Source: Hemileia vastatrix (lineage: Eukaryota; Basidiomycota; Pucciniomycetes; Pucciniales; Zaghouaniaceae). From it: DNA of 64,000 nucleotides. The notes below the pieces were generated by a model. That model was not told where the DNA came from and did no database searches. It saw only the letters and a program-made list of their open reading frames with translations. The stretch covers positions 19,427,683 to 19,491,682 of the forward strand of contig JASXTE010000002.1 in the NCBI GenBank assembly GCA_030280995.1, in the 5' to 3' direction. The position numbers and the translations under genes were made by a program. Below are positions 47,525 through 59,049 of the stretch, piece by piece; the first letter of the stretch is position 1; every line of letters begins with the position of its first letter.

Positions 47525-48702
47525 TGTAAGTGTGTGCTAGTATCTAAGTATGATTTAATAGTAAATATTAATGGTCCAACTACTTATTGATAAATTATTT
47601 AGTGATTAAACCTCAGGGGAAAACTAAAAAAATAGTTATACTCAACATAAACTCACAATACTAGGATTTTTATGCATGCTAGTGGTGGAAAATGGATCAA
47701 TAAAATATAGTTATAGCTATTATAAAGATAATATCAATTTATAAATGCTTTATAATATATTTATATATGATAATAATTGTATTTTAGTGTTTATTTGAAG
47801 ATTAGTAAGTAAGTGATTTCTAATAACCCATCAAATCCTCCCTTACTTATATTAAAATAATCTGGAGTGTACAGACCTTCAATCCAGATGATGTCACTGC
47901 TATCCCCAGAAATTACAGCACTGTGAGGGCCAAAAACCTCCCCATTGCTTCTAATTCAAGAAGATTCAACACCCAGACCTCCAGTAAGGTCCCTCCATCA
48001 CAAATAATGATACCACAGACCCATACCATAAATAGAATAAACAGATAAAAGCAGATACCATAAAGAAACAGGTAAAATAACTTATCCAAAGAGTATATAA
48101 TTAAAAACAAAGCATATAAAGTAACAAAATTAACTTTCCAAGCCCCCAATAACATTCACAAGCATCCATATTAACCCAGTAATCATATCTCAACACATAA
48201 ATCTGTGAAATTCCATCCAAGGAAGCACATTAAGTTTTCCAAACTGGATATATGTGCCTGAAATAGGTGTATATGCTTGTGTAGGCGTTGTGAGTCCTCT
48301 GAATACGTCAATATGACCTAAAATAAGCAGAAAAATAAATGTTATAGGCTATTAAGAGGTTAAAACCCACTTATAGACCTAAATATACATAATATAACTA
48401 CATATTTCACTGAATATGAGTTTTATGTATACATATAATCTTATTTATGTCTATAATTACTTAATATCACTTAAGATAAGTATATGATGACTCCATTAAC
48501 ACCTTAATAAGTATTATTAGGCTATGGATAAGCTATTTAAACTACTATAAGTCAAATAATAGTGTAACAATTATATATATATGTATTATAACCATATATA
48601 TAAGTATTTTATCCTTATTTTTAAGTAATAAAATTAGTTTAATTAAGGTTATCTTGTTTTGAACATAAGAGTTACTCAGTCTTGGAGATATCTAGGCTGA
48701 CA
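47525..48702 (-). mobile_element. Minus-strand solo LTR (family B), copy 3
   Basis: 1178 bp, TGTAAGTG to GGCTGACA, target duplications AAACA at 47520-47524 and 48703-48707. Same site as 36953-38130, so it was inserted before the unit was amplified. Confidence 0.85.
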
Positions 48703-49460
48703 AAACATGTGCCTATTTGAGGATTTCATGTTTAATAATTATTTAACAGCACTACAATCAGTGGCCAATTCAAATTCTTGGTCTTCAAGAAAATAGTGTA
48801 ATTTATCTAAAGCCCAAACAACTGAGAAACATCCCAATTGAGTTTATCCATATTAGATTTATCCATTTTTCAAGATTCATGAAATATAGTTAATTACTAA
48901 CTCAGAATCTTTATTACTCATGACATGTTTCTTGTGAGTGCAAATTTATTGTCCATAGTAGCTACACATAAACAGAAAACATTTTATTTCTATAAATTAT
49001 TAGGGAAATATAATTTCTGAATAGCAGGTACTTTTTTCTGGTAAAAAAATACTTTTAATAATGAGACATTATGGCCCAATACATTCAAAGAATGATAACT
49101 AAATTTTTATTTCCTCAAGAACAGAGTCATATTCAATTCATCCATTTTTTTGAGTACTTTACTCTGGTGATATAAATGATCTTCAAAGGTTTTTGAAGCA
49201 ATAATGATGTCATCAAAGTACAATATCATTCATCCTTTTATTATTTCTTTATTTAATGTTTTATCCATTACCTTTGGAAATACAGATGGAGCAATATTAG
49301 GTCCATGTCACCAAACAACATACACACTTATCCAAGGGAGCTCAAGGGGAACTAAGAGTTGGGTTTAAGAAAGATATATCTTCTTCAAGTGTTAGAGGCA
49401 TTTTTATTAAAGAAATAGTTCTATAATGCTAAGTTTAGACACAACTTTGAGATAGGTTGC
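48703..49460 (-). pseudogene. Gypsy RNase H and RT remnant, start of copy 4
   Basis: Homologous to 13519-14280: RNase H blocks, then the YIDD region near 49190-49235 (weakened) and the NAPSAF-like block. About 900 bp are deleted at about 49465 relative to copy 2. Confidence 0.7.
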
Positions 49461-51673
49461 TTCTCTATCTAAGTGTGAAGCCTGTAACCTTTCTTGAGGC
49501 TTCCTTTTAAATCTATATTATGCCTTTAGAGCTTGCCATATTTTCTTCAAATAAATACCATACTCTTGTCCTATAGTCTAGTATACACTTCCTTCTAGGT
49601 TTTTGCTTGCCTCAGTCTATATTTCCATACTGACTTAAAATACTGTGCATGGGGAGTAAACTTTCTCTACTCTTCTATAAACCCCTTTTTTGCACTCGTT
49701 GCCATCCTTCATAGAAACACCTTTGTTGAACTTACTACAAATTTTGAAATTTCTGTCTTACTGAAAGATGTGTACCACAGTTTCCTTTGAAGAGGCTTCT
49801 CAAAAAGAATAATGAATTTTGAGAAACAAGTTTGATATGTACTTAGTAAAGTGAAGGAAATAATGTCAAACTAAAAAATATTTTGGAGAGTTTGGGTTGG
49901 AACTTAGTAAGAATATCCACAATTAAAGGTTTGAAGTAAAAATGATACTACTAAGCAATTAAAGATTAAATCATATGATAATCAAATTCTAAAAAATAAC
50001 TAGTATAAGTGAGCCTGGTTTTGTATCTGTAATACACCCAATCTTTTATTTTCTTGAATTACTTCCCTACCTTACACTTATTCAACTGTTTATTTAGACT
50101 ACTTGGCTTGCATAATTAATCAGTATTATGATCTTAACAATAGACCCTTTCTAGTGGAACCAGAAAAGAAGCAGAGAAAAAAAATGATGATTGAAGTTAC
50201 TCAACTAGCCCCTTTCAAACACACAATTATTGCTAATGATTTAGATGGTGCAGTTTATATTAATAAAAATTTTTAAATGCATAACTATGCAAAATTTTCT
50301 TCAAGACTACTTTCTGCACTTTGAATAGGTCATTTGTTAGACATTGTGTGACAGTTGACAAGGCAGAATAAAAGAGAGTTTCACTGTTCAAAGGAACTGT
50401 AAATTATCCATTACCACACCTTTCACCTTTCAAATAAACTTTAATTTTAATTTTTCTATTTTTAAAACTTATTTATTATTCAATATGAAGACCTTCCCCC
50501 TACACCTCGTCACCCAATACTTAATGGGTTCATGCAAACATACAAGTTTCAAAATTCATCTTCTTAATGTGTCAATAAACCAATGTATTGTGTCAAAAGC
50601 ATGGCCACCAAAGGGCCAAAGAAGAAGATTTAATTTATTCAATGGATACAGGTCAAGTGTGATTTCATGATTTTTAATTTTCACAAGAAAAACAACACAC
50701 TCAGTTGAGGGAGCTCAAGGGGAAGTAAAATTTGGATTTAAGAATGATATTTCTTATTCAAGGGTTAGATAAGTCCTTTAAAGAGACCTCTCAGACTAGA
50801 TTAATGAGGTTCAAGGAAAAAGTTTAATCTTTCCTTAGTAAATTAAAAGAACTAGTGTAATAATAATGAATATCTATTAGAGGTTGGGTTTGAACTTAGA
50901 AATAATATCTGTGATAAAGCTTTAAAGGCAAAGGGAGGCTAATAAGAAATGATAGAGTAAATCTTATCATAATTTAATTTTATGAAAAAACTAATACAAG
51001 TGAGCCCTGTTTTATATCTTTAATACACCCAAGCTATGACCTCCTTGCATTATCACCCATTCCTAAACTTATTCATCTGTTCATTTAGACTAATTCTCTT
51101 GCCTAATTAATAAATACTAATGAACTATAAAAAAGACCCTTTCTGGTTGAACCAAAAGAGAACAAGAGAAAGAGAAAAAATGATGAATGAAGTAAATTGA
51201 CTAGCCCCCTTTCAAAGACACATTTATTATTCTAGATTTAGCTGGTGAATTCCAGGTTAATAAGCAATGTTATATGCATTAATCTGGAAAATCTGTGTTG
51301 AAGCTCTTTTCTACACTTTGAATAAATCATGTGTCATGTGTTGTGTTCTAGATGCCTGGGGGGGAATAAAAGTAAGATCTGTCGAGTAACTGAACCCTAA
51401 ATTATTCTTCCCACACTTTCCATTATTCAATTAAACTTTAATTTTCTTCTCCTAATTCTTTAAACTTATTTAATATTCAATATGATGACCCCACCCTTCA
51501 CTCCTCCTCACCCAATGCATGATGGGTTCAGGAAAAAACAAATTTCACATTCTGTGTTTTGAACGTGTCAATCAAAAATGGTATTGTGTCCAAAGCATGG
51601 CCACCAAAGTTCCAAAGAAGAAGTGTAATTTTTTTGATGGTGATGGTTCAAGTGCATAGGTCAAACAGTGACA
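49461..51673 (+). repeat. Decayed A-like gypsy LTR with internal duplication, unit copy 4
   Basis: Homologous to about 15200-17413 and, like copy 2, keeps both ~1-kb tandem segments. It ends GTGACA at 51673, followed by 'gtataatttaatt'. Between the two segments the open frame at 50485 has no domain. Confidence 0.6.
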
Positions 51674-51738
51674 GTATAATTTAATTGTCCATAGTTCTTA
51701 TTCTGCATACAACTACATTTTCAGGTTCCAACTTCAAA

Positions 51739-52436
51739 ATGACCCCTGTTCAATACACTCCTCCTGCTAATGCCATAATTAAAAGACTGTGTGCTAGATG
51801 ACCCTCAATGGCCCAATCAGAGGCTCCACCTCTGACTAGAGAACACTCTCTCAAACTGTTATATATTTTGCAGAGAGCACAAAAGCAGCTTCCTTTGAAA
51901 ATCAACTAAGGAACAGTTTAAATTAATTAGAAACAAATTCCTCAGATGAAGAAGACAAGGATACAATTATGGAAGATGCAAGATATAACCCTTGACAATT
52001 GAGAGCTAAAACCAACCAATCTAATCTTGGTCATTAAATGAAACCATGGAAGACTTCATGAGAATGTTTATGAAGGTGGTGTCACAACCAGCTGCTGATG
52101 GAGTTAAATTCAAAACTTTTTATATGAAGCCTCCAGTGAAATTTGATGAAGAACACCCTGAAAAACCTTGCCCATTCTTACAGACATACAAATTGTGATT
52201 CCACAAAAATCCCTGAAATTTTAGTATGGATTGTGAAAAAGTCATTTACACTTCATTGTACTTCACTAGTAAAGCCTCAAGGTGTGTTAAACCTTATCTA
52301 CTAATTCATGGATCTACAGATAAGGAAATTCTCATTAATAATTGGTCAAAACTATAAGATAAACTATTTATCCTTTCTGGAAATCCACATGAAACCAATA
52401 ATGCAATAAATGAGTTAGATCTCCTTAAAATGAAGG
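51739..52436 (+). pseudogene. Gag remnant of A-like gypsy, copy 4, cut by element A
   Basis: Homologous to the first two-thirds of 17477-18528 (MTPVQ start, EDFMRMFMKVV, FKTFYMKPPVKFDEEHPEK). It stops at 'aaaatgaagg' where the younger element begins; in other units the sequence continues 'ataatggacaag'. The younger element therefore inserted into an old gag of its own family. The right-hand continuation is not in the window. Confidence 0.8.
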
Positions 52437-53212
52437 TGTCACCCGCCACGTGACACTCGAGGCGAAATTCACTCAATAAATCAATAATATCGAGTCCTAA
52501 ATCTATACTCAAAGCGCAGAAAGCAATTCTCCATAGCAACTGCGATTTTCCTTTGTGTACTTACTATTTAACTGCGCTAGCCTAAACTCTAAATCTAAAT
52601 TAGTCAATCTCCCAATAGGGCACCTTAGTCCTTTTCAATAAGCGACGCACAGCGCTAGGATCAACAAAATAGTATAGTAGTAGTTTTTTTTCATTAAAGT
52701 TTTGTTAATTAATTAAAAGGGGGTAAATTGAGCATGGACGGATATTTAGTGGAGAGGGTCTAAATGTATGTTAGTAATGGTCAATGGAATGGGAATGCTG
52801 CAATGAAAGGGAGGTCAATGCAAGGAGGAACAAAGGATATAAAAGGAGTTGGGTATTTGGTTCGATATTCCTTAGAATTAAATTATAATATTGTATTTAC
52901 ATTAATAGTGGTAAATCCTTAAAAGTTAAATCATTTTTATTGTATTTTTCTTTTACTTTCTCAATATTCATTTCTAAATCCTAAATCTTTGATTATTGAG
53001 TTTCCAACCCTTCGTGAGATTTTAAGAATTATTATTACCTTTGAACTAGTTTATAATTCTTCTCGATCGAACCTCCAACCTATAGCTATTACTTCGAGTG
53101 ACCTTCAAATCATTTCCTCGAATCATTCCTCTGTGCTTCGAAGAAGTTTCTAAAATCCCTCATCTCACTTACAGGAACATCCTCGACCTTGTGTGTAGGT
53201 TGTCCGGTGACA
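52437..53212 (+). repeat. 5' LTR of element A
   Basis: 776 bp with inverted ends TGTCAC and GTGACA. TATAAAA lies at 52838-52844, and the transcript start is expected near 52871-52874. The LTR is CpG-rich in its first 250 bp. A matching 3' LTR is absent from the window. Confidence 0.82.
52838..52844 (+). promoter_or_regulatory. TATA box of element A LTR
   Basis: TATAAAA 36 bp before the AGAATTAAATTATA segment (52874-52887) that is complementary to the primer site. This spacing puts the RNA 5' end at or just before that segment. Confidence 0.65.
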
Positions 53213-53213
53213 G

Positions 53214-53227
53214 TATAATTTAATTCT
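53214..53227 (+). other. Self-priming-type primer binding site of element A
   Basis: TATAATTTAATTCT starts one base after the LTR end and is the exact reverse complement of AGAATTAAATTATA at 52874-52887, near the predicted 5' end of the element RNA. No TGG-type tRNA primer site follows the LTR. This is the arrangement known from Tf1/sushi-type elements, where the RNA 5' end folds back and is cut to prime reverse transcription. Confidence 0.7.
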
Positions 53228-53283
53228 CTGTAGTTCTCATTCTTTGCACTACTATGTCCTTTTAGGTGTTTCTAAAATTTTAA

Positions 53284-54468
53284 ATGGCACCTGTTCAACG
53301 CACTCCTCCTACGGGCGCTACTACTAGAGCTCGAGCTAGAGGCAGGCCAACAGCCACAAGGTCTGTTTCTCGCACTCACTCTTTGGAACCACTCGACCTT
53401 AGGGAACGGCAACATTCAGTTCAATCTGTAGAAGACATTCCACAAGATTTTGAGGATTCTAGTGATGAAGAAGGAGAGGATACAATGCATGAGGCACCAT
53501 CCGCCCCTGCCAATCACCCTTCTGGCCAGTCCTCAGAACCAGGACCATCTAACTCTCTGGAGGATTTCATGAGACTTTTCTTGAAAACCCTTTCAAATCC
53601 AACGTCTTCAGAGGGATCTAAGTTCAAAACTCCTTCTATGAAATCTCCTGACAAATTCGACGGAGATCACCCCGACAGATTGCGACCCTTCTTGCAAACC
53701 TGCAAGCTACTGTTCCACAATGACCCTCGAACCTTTAACAGCGACTGATCAAAGGTTGTTTAGGCTTCTTCATTCCTAGCCGGGAAAGCAGCAAGATGGT
53801 TCGAACCTTATCTACTCATGCTTTCTTCGACAGAAACCCACCTACTTATCAATAATTGGGAAAAATTCGAGGACCAACTTTTTACGTTGTTTGGGGACCC
53901 TAATGAAACGGACAATGTGGAAATTGAACTTGATTTTCTTCGCATGAGTGATAATGGTAAAGCTTCTGAATATATCTCGAACTTCAGAGCACTTCAAACT
54001 CGAGTAGGATGGAATGATGCTGCCCTTAAGTATCATTTCAAGAAAGGACTTCCTTCGAGGATTCTAGATCAATTAAATCTTCACAGTCAGAAGATGACTA
54101 CTTTAACGGACTTAATGGATCGAACCCTCGAACTTGATGGCGTTTATCAAGGACGACTTCAACATCGTCGATATGCCAACAAATCTCAAGGCCTAAATTT
54201 TAAATCGGGACCTTCTTCACACTCACGACCAAATCAATCCTCCTCGACTCAATCCAAACCCAATAAGGGAAAGGATAAACCTTGACCAAAAGGCTCGACC
54301 CCAGGTGATATCAGCAAAGTACTGGATCCTAAAGGGGAACTTATAGAAGCTGAGAGGAAGAGACAAGCAGATAATGGGTTATGTATGTATTGTGGGGGTA
54401 AGCACAAGTTGGAAGACTGTGTAAAGTTGAAGGAAAGAGAAGGTACTAGTTCTAAGTCAAAAAACTAG
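53284..54468 (+). pseudogene. Element A gag (three in-frame stops)
   Basis: Frame from ATG 53284 (MAPVQRTPPTG) to TAG at 54466. An Arg/Ser-rich, acidic N-terminus precedes the gag fold (KSPDKFDGDHPDRLRPFLQ, LINNWEKFEDQLFTLFGDP, YHFKKGLPSRILDQL). A zinc knuckle CMYCGGKHKLEDC lies at 54382-54420 (CX2CX3HX4C, one residue shorter than the usual CX2CX4HX4C). Stops are TGA at 53746, TAG at 53761 and TGA at 54283; CGA-to-TGA and CAG-to-TAG would explain them. The product would package the element RNA. The frame ends at the frameshift site. Confidence 0.85.
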
Positions 54469-54520
54469 TAGATAGTTTACTTGTGTGCAAAGCAAACTAT
54501 CTTATCTCTCCCAGTGCACA
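54459..54520 (+). promoter_or_regulatory. -1 ribosomal frameshift signal: slippery site plus pseudoknot
   Basis: The heptamer A AAA AAC (54459-54465) is in the gag frame, directly before the TAG TAG stops; slipping back by one enters the pol frame with no stop. Four bases downstream, stem 1 pairs 54470-54478 with 54494-54502 (9 bp, AGATAGTTT/AAACTATCT). Loop bases TGTGCA (54484-54489) pair with TGCACA (54515-54520) as stem 2 (6 bp). The loops are 5, 4 and 12 nt, a regular H-type pseudoknot. The heptamer and pseudoknot are of the kind known in retroviruses; activity is inferred. Confidence 0.75.
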
Positions 54521-57500
54521 GAACCTCCATGTCTTAAGGACTGGAGTTGCCTTAAACCGCTTGAGATTCATTCTTTTTAAGGAGGATATCCCCTTCAGTT
54601 GTCTTATAGACTCTGGAGCTTCAATTTCTCTTGTTAGTTTATCTTTTGCCGAGAAGCTTCAACTAACATTTTCAGATATCAATCAAACTCCCATCTATTT
54701 GGTCAAATCAGAGGAACCCAAATATTGGGTAAGTAAGAAAGTTTTATGGGTTTTCAACTTTCCGAATTTTCCCCCCTTCGAGTGGGAATTATCAGTCTTG
54801 GACACCCCAAGGATGGACGATACCATTCTTGGCCATGACTTTTTAACGCATTGGAATCCCGAAATTGATTGGACTAGGGGATTGATCACCCCACGCTCTA
54901 AGTATATTTCTGATTCTTCAATGCAGGTCAATAGGGAGTTAAACAACCCGCCTGACAACGTCCTGCTAGAGGACAAGTCTCTGCCAGATGACTTGCAAGC
55001 ATCTGTACCTTCTTTAAATGAGCAATTTGCTAACCCTTCTAGCTCGATGACTTCACTCGAAGAGGATTTAAATTGCCTCAAAGTAATCGAATTATGCTCT
55101 CTCAATACAGGTATCCCCTCGACAGATTCTCTTGAAGTAGAAGAGGACGACCAAATAAACGTTGAAGCCATCAAATAAACTCTACCGGAAATCTACCACA
55201 ATTTCCTCGATGTTTTCTCAATCCGCAAGGCCGATAAGTTACCACCTCATCGACCCTACAACCATCAAATAGAGTTAATAGGCCCAGTACCTCCGGCAGG
55301 TCCTGTCTATTCTTTATCAAAAGACGAATCTCAAGTTCTTCGAGACTACATTGCAGAGAATGTAGCCAAAGGTTTCATCAGAGCCAGTAAATCTCCAACC
55401 GGCTCTCCTGTCCTCTTTGTAAAAAAGAAGGACAGTAGTCTTAGGTTGTGTGTTGACTATAGAAAGCTCAACACAGTCACGAAGAAGAATGCATATCCTG
55501 TTCCTCCTATGTCATTACTTCTTACCCTTTTCAATGGTGCTAATTTCTTTTCTAAAATTGATCTTAGAGGCGCTTAAAATCTTATTCGCATTGCGGAAGG
55601 TCATGAACCACTGACTGCAATGCGCACTAGATTTGGTAGTTTTGAATATTTAGTTATGCCTTTTGGATTATGTAACGCACCTTCAACTTTTCAAACTTTT
55701 GTTAATGATATCTTTCAGGATGCTGTTGAACAATTTGTAGTCGTCTATTTAGATGATATTTTAATATTCTCGAAAACACTGGATGAACATATTCATCATG
55801 TTCGACAGGTCCTAGATCGTCTTCGAGGTCATGGTCTCTACGCCAAGCATAATAAATGCGAATTCCACCTCAAATCAATTGATTTTTTGGGTTTTACGTT
55901 GTCCACTGACGGTTTAGTCATGGATGATAAAAAAATCCAGAAAATCCTGGAATGGCCTGAGCCCAAAAACATTAAATCACTCCAAGGATTTTTGGGTTTT
56001 GCAAACTTCTATAGAAGATTTATTAAAGATTACTCTAAAACTATTTCCAATCTTACTTCTCTTCTTAGAAAAGATATTCCTTTTGTTTTTACTTCTACAG
56101 CACGAAAGGAATTCGAAGCACTAAAAACAGCGTTCACCACAGCCCCAATTCTTCGGCATTTTGATCCTTCTGCCTCGACAATAGTTGAGACAGATGCGAG
56201 CGATTATGCTATTGCAGGGGTCATCTCCCAATTAAATCCTGAAACAAATTTGTTTCATCCTGTTGCTTTTGAGTCACGCAAACTCATAGCCGCAGAATTA
56301 AATTATGAAATTCATGACAAAGAGCTTTTAGCTATTATCCATTGTCTTAAAAAATGGCGTTCTTTTCTTCTCAGCCTAGATAGTCCTTTTCAAATTTTAA
56401 CAGATCATAATGCTTTGAAATACTTCATGTCTTCTAAAGTGTTAACCAGGCGTCAAGCCAGGTGGGCTGAATTTTTGTCTGAATTTTCTTTCTCTATTTC
56501 CTATCGCCCAGGAAAAAACTGCATTGTCCCAGATATCTTGTCACGTCGGGACGACGTTTACCCACAGCGGGGGGACGCATTTGCTGACAAGAACCCAGCA
56601 AATGTGCAATCAATCTTCAACGAATCAATGTTAACGACTCATCAACTTAATTCGATGACAATTCAATCTTTTCGAAATCCACTATCCAACATCCTCGAAG
56701 CTCAGTCAAAGGACGATTATTGTTTAGGGTTAAAAGACAAAATACTCTCGAAGCAAGGGGCCAAAAGATTTAGTATTGAATCAGGTCTATTAGTCTTCGA
56801 AGGTAGAGTAGTCATACCCGACAACAATGAGATAAAATTATGGATTTTCAACAGTCGACATGATTCTCCGTTAGCTGGTCATTTTGGGGTTGATAAAACC
56901 TACCAGTTAATAGCGAGGGATTTCTTCTGGCCAGGTATGACCAAGGAAATCAAGGCCTATATAAAAGCTTGTTAAGAATGTAATAGGAATAAGGCTCCCC
57001 GTCACCGGAAGCATGGGTTGCTTCAACCACTTCCTATTCCCTCTAAACCTTGGGAATCTTTATCGATGGATTTCATTTCTCAACTTCCTATTTCTAATGA
57101 TTTTGATGCTACATTAGTAATAGTAGATAGATTTTCAAAAATGTCTATTTTTATTAAAACCACTACTACTGCTAAAGCAGAAGATTTGTCAAAATTGTTT
57201 CTAGAATATGTATTTTCTAAACACGGCTTACCAAATGATATTATTTCAGATAGAGGCTCATTGTTTGTATCCACATTCTGGACCCAACTGTGTCGACAAC
57301 TCAATATCACGAGGAATCTCTCCACGGCCTATCACCCTGAAACTGATGGTCAAACAGAAAGAGTTAACCAAATCCTCGAACAATATCTTCGAATGTATGT
57401 CAGTTACCAACAAGACGATTGGACCACATGGCTACCATTGGCCGAATTTGCTTATAATAACTCGACTCATTCTTCGACACGACAATCTCCCTTCGAAACC

Positions 57501-58115
57501 ATTTATGGACGACATCCTCGATTCAACTCAATCCATGTAGGAACTAATCATCCTGCGGAACACTATCTTCGAACTATATCACGACTCCAAGAAGAACTTA
57601 AAACAAATTTGGAATCAGCGATTCAAAGATACAAGGAACAGGCCGAAAAACATCGACAATCTGCTCCTTCCTTTAAACCAGGCGACAAAGTATGGCTTGA
57701 CGCACGAAACATTCGAACAACAAGGCCATCAAAGAAACTGGCTGAAAAGCGCTTGGGACCATTCAAAATCGACTCTGAAGTCTCTAAAACTGCATTTCGA
57801 CTCAAGCTACCTCCTAAATGGCAGGCGATTCACCCTGTTTTCCATGTATCTCTCCTGGAACTGGCTCGAGAAATATACCCGGGCAAGAACCAACCCCCTC
57901 CAGAACCGGTCGAAGTAGAAGATCATCTAGAGTGGGAAGTAAGTCGTATCCTTGATTCAAGAATACGCAAGGGGAAACTTCAATACCTCGTGGAATGGGA
58001 AGGCTTCCTCAATGACTCAGACAAAACATCCTGGGAACCAGCCATCAATGTTTCTAACGCTCCTGAACTCCTAAAATCTTTTCATTTGAAATATCCTTTA
58101 AAACCAAAACCTTAA
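54465..58115 (+). pseudogene. Element A pol: protease, RT, RNase H, integrase, chromodomain
   Basis: One frame with stops at 55176, 55575 and 56973. Protease DSGA at 54609-54620. [13 protein letters not shown], the [10 protein letters not shown] block (a stop follows), YLVMPFGLCNAPSTFQ and catalytic YLDD at 55746-55757. RNase H: ETDASDYAIAGV, HDKELLAI, LTDHNALKYF. Integrase: the HDSPLAGHFG histidine pair, CX2C with a stop inside it, then DDE blocks SMDFISQLP, SDRGSLFVSTFW and ETDGQTERVNQ. The C-terminal chromodomain reads EWEVSRILDSR, LQYLVEWEGF and TSWEP. Full family length; the TAA at 55176 fits CAA-to-TAA. Only a few changes separate it from an open frame, so decay is recent. Confidence 0.9.
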
Positions 58116-59049
58116 AATTTCTTTATTTAAAATTTTCTTTTCTTTTTCTTTCTTTCTTTAAAATCTAAAACACCTCTTAAATTTTTTTAGCCTTGTTTTC
58201 TTCTTTCTCTCTTCTTTTCTTTCTATAAAATTTCCTCCAAAACCAACTAAAATTAAAATCAAACTTAAAATTAAATACAATAAAATAAAATAAAATAAAA
58301 TCAAAATTAAAATTAAATAAAATAAAATAAATATAATAAAACATAAATAATAAAATAAAAAAAATAAATCTCTCTAAATATTTTCTTTCTTTTCTTTTCA
58401 ATTCTTTAAATACATTCTTTTCTTAAATTTAAAATTCTCTTTAAAAATTTCTCTTCCAAAAAATTTATTCTCTCTTTTAAAAAACTTTCTTTCCTTTGAA
58501 TCATCAAATCTTGTACAACACAACCATTTCCTCGAACTTAACTTCAACCTCTAAATCTCCCTATAATAATTCTTCGAAACAAATAAGTCTTCTTTTCAAA
58601 CTCTCTTAAATTCTAAATTCTGTTTTTTTTCTTTTCTTTCTTCTTCCTCTCTTTTCAACTAAAATTTCTTAAAAAAAAATAAAAAAAAAATTTCAAAATC
58701 CTCAATTTAACAAATTCATCTCAATCACAAAACCGTTTCTTTTTTCTCTCTCTTTTCTTATATAAAAATTTTTCTTTTTTAAAAAAACACTAAAAATTCC
58801 TTCAATTAAAACAACCTTTTTTCCTTTCTTTAAAATTCCTCTTTCAAATTCTAAAATTTTTTATTTAAAACTTCTTTTTCTTTTTTTTCTTTTCTTTTTC
58901 TCTCTCTCTCAAATCTTATAAAATTAACAACATTCACCTACAATGAAAAAAAAAATAATACTAATAATAAAATAAAATAAAAATTAAATTAAATTAAAAT
59001 ACAATTTTTTTTCTCTACTTCTTTACATATCCTTTTCTTTTAACTTCTC
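58116..59049. repeat. Pyrimidine-rich and AAATA-repeat low-complexity stretch
   Basis: TTTCTTT-type runs over nearly 1 kb, with an (AAATA)n stretch at about 58275-58330. Seen from the minus strand it is purine-rich and lies just beyond the stop of the antisense gene. It could be the 3' untranslated region of element A. No coding content. Confidence 0.6.

Noticed and set aside
54695..55174. 159-codon minus-strand frame opposite element A protease
   Set aside because: It is opposite a well-supported protease region and has no independent signal.
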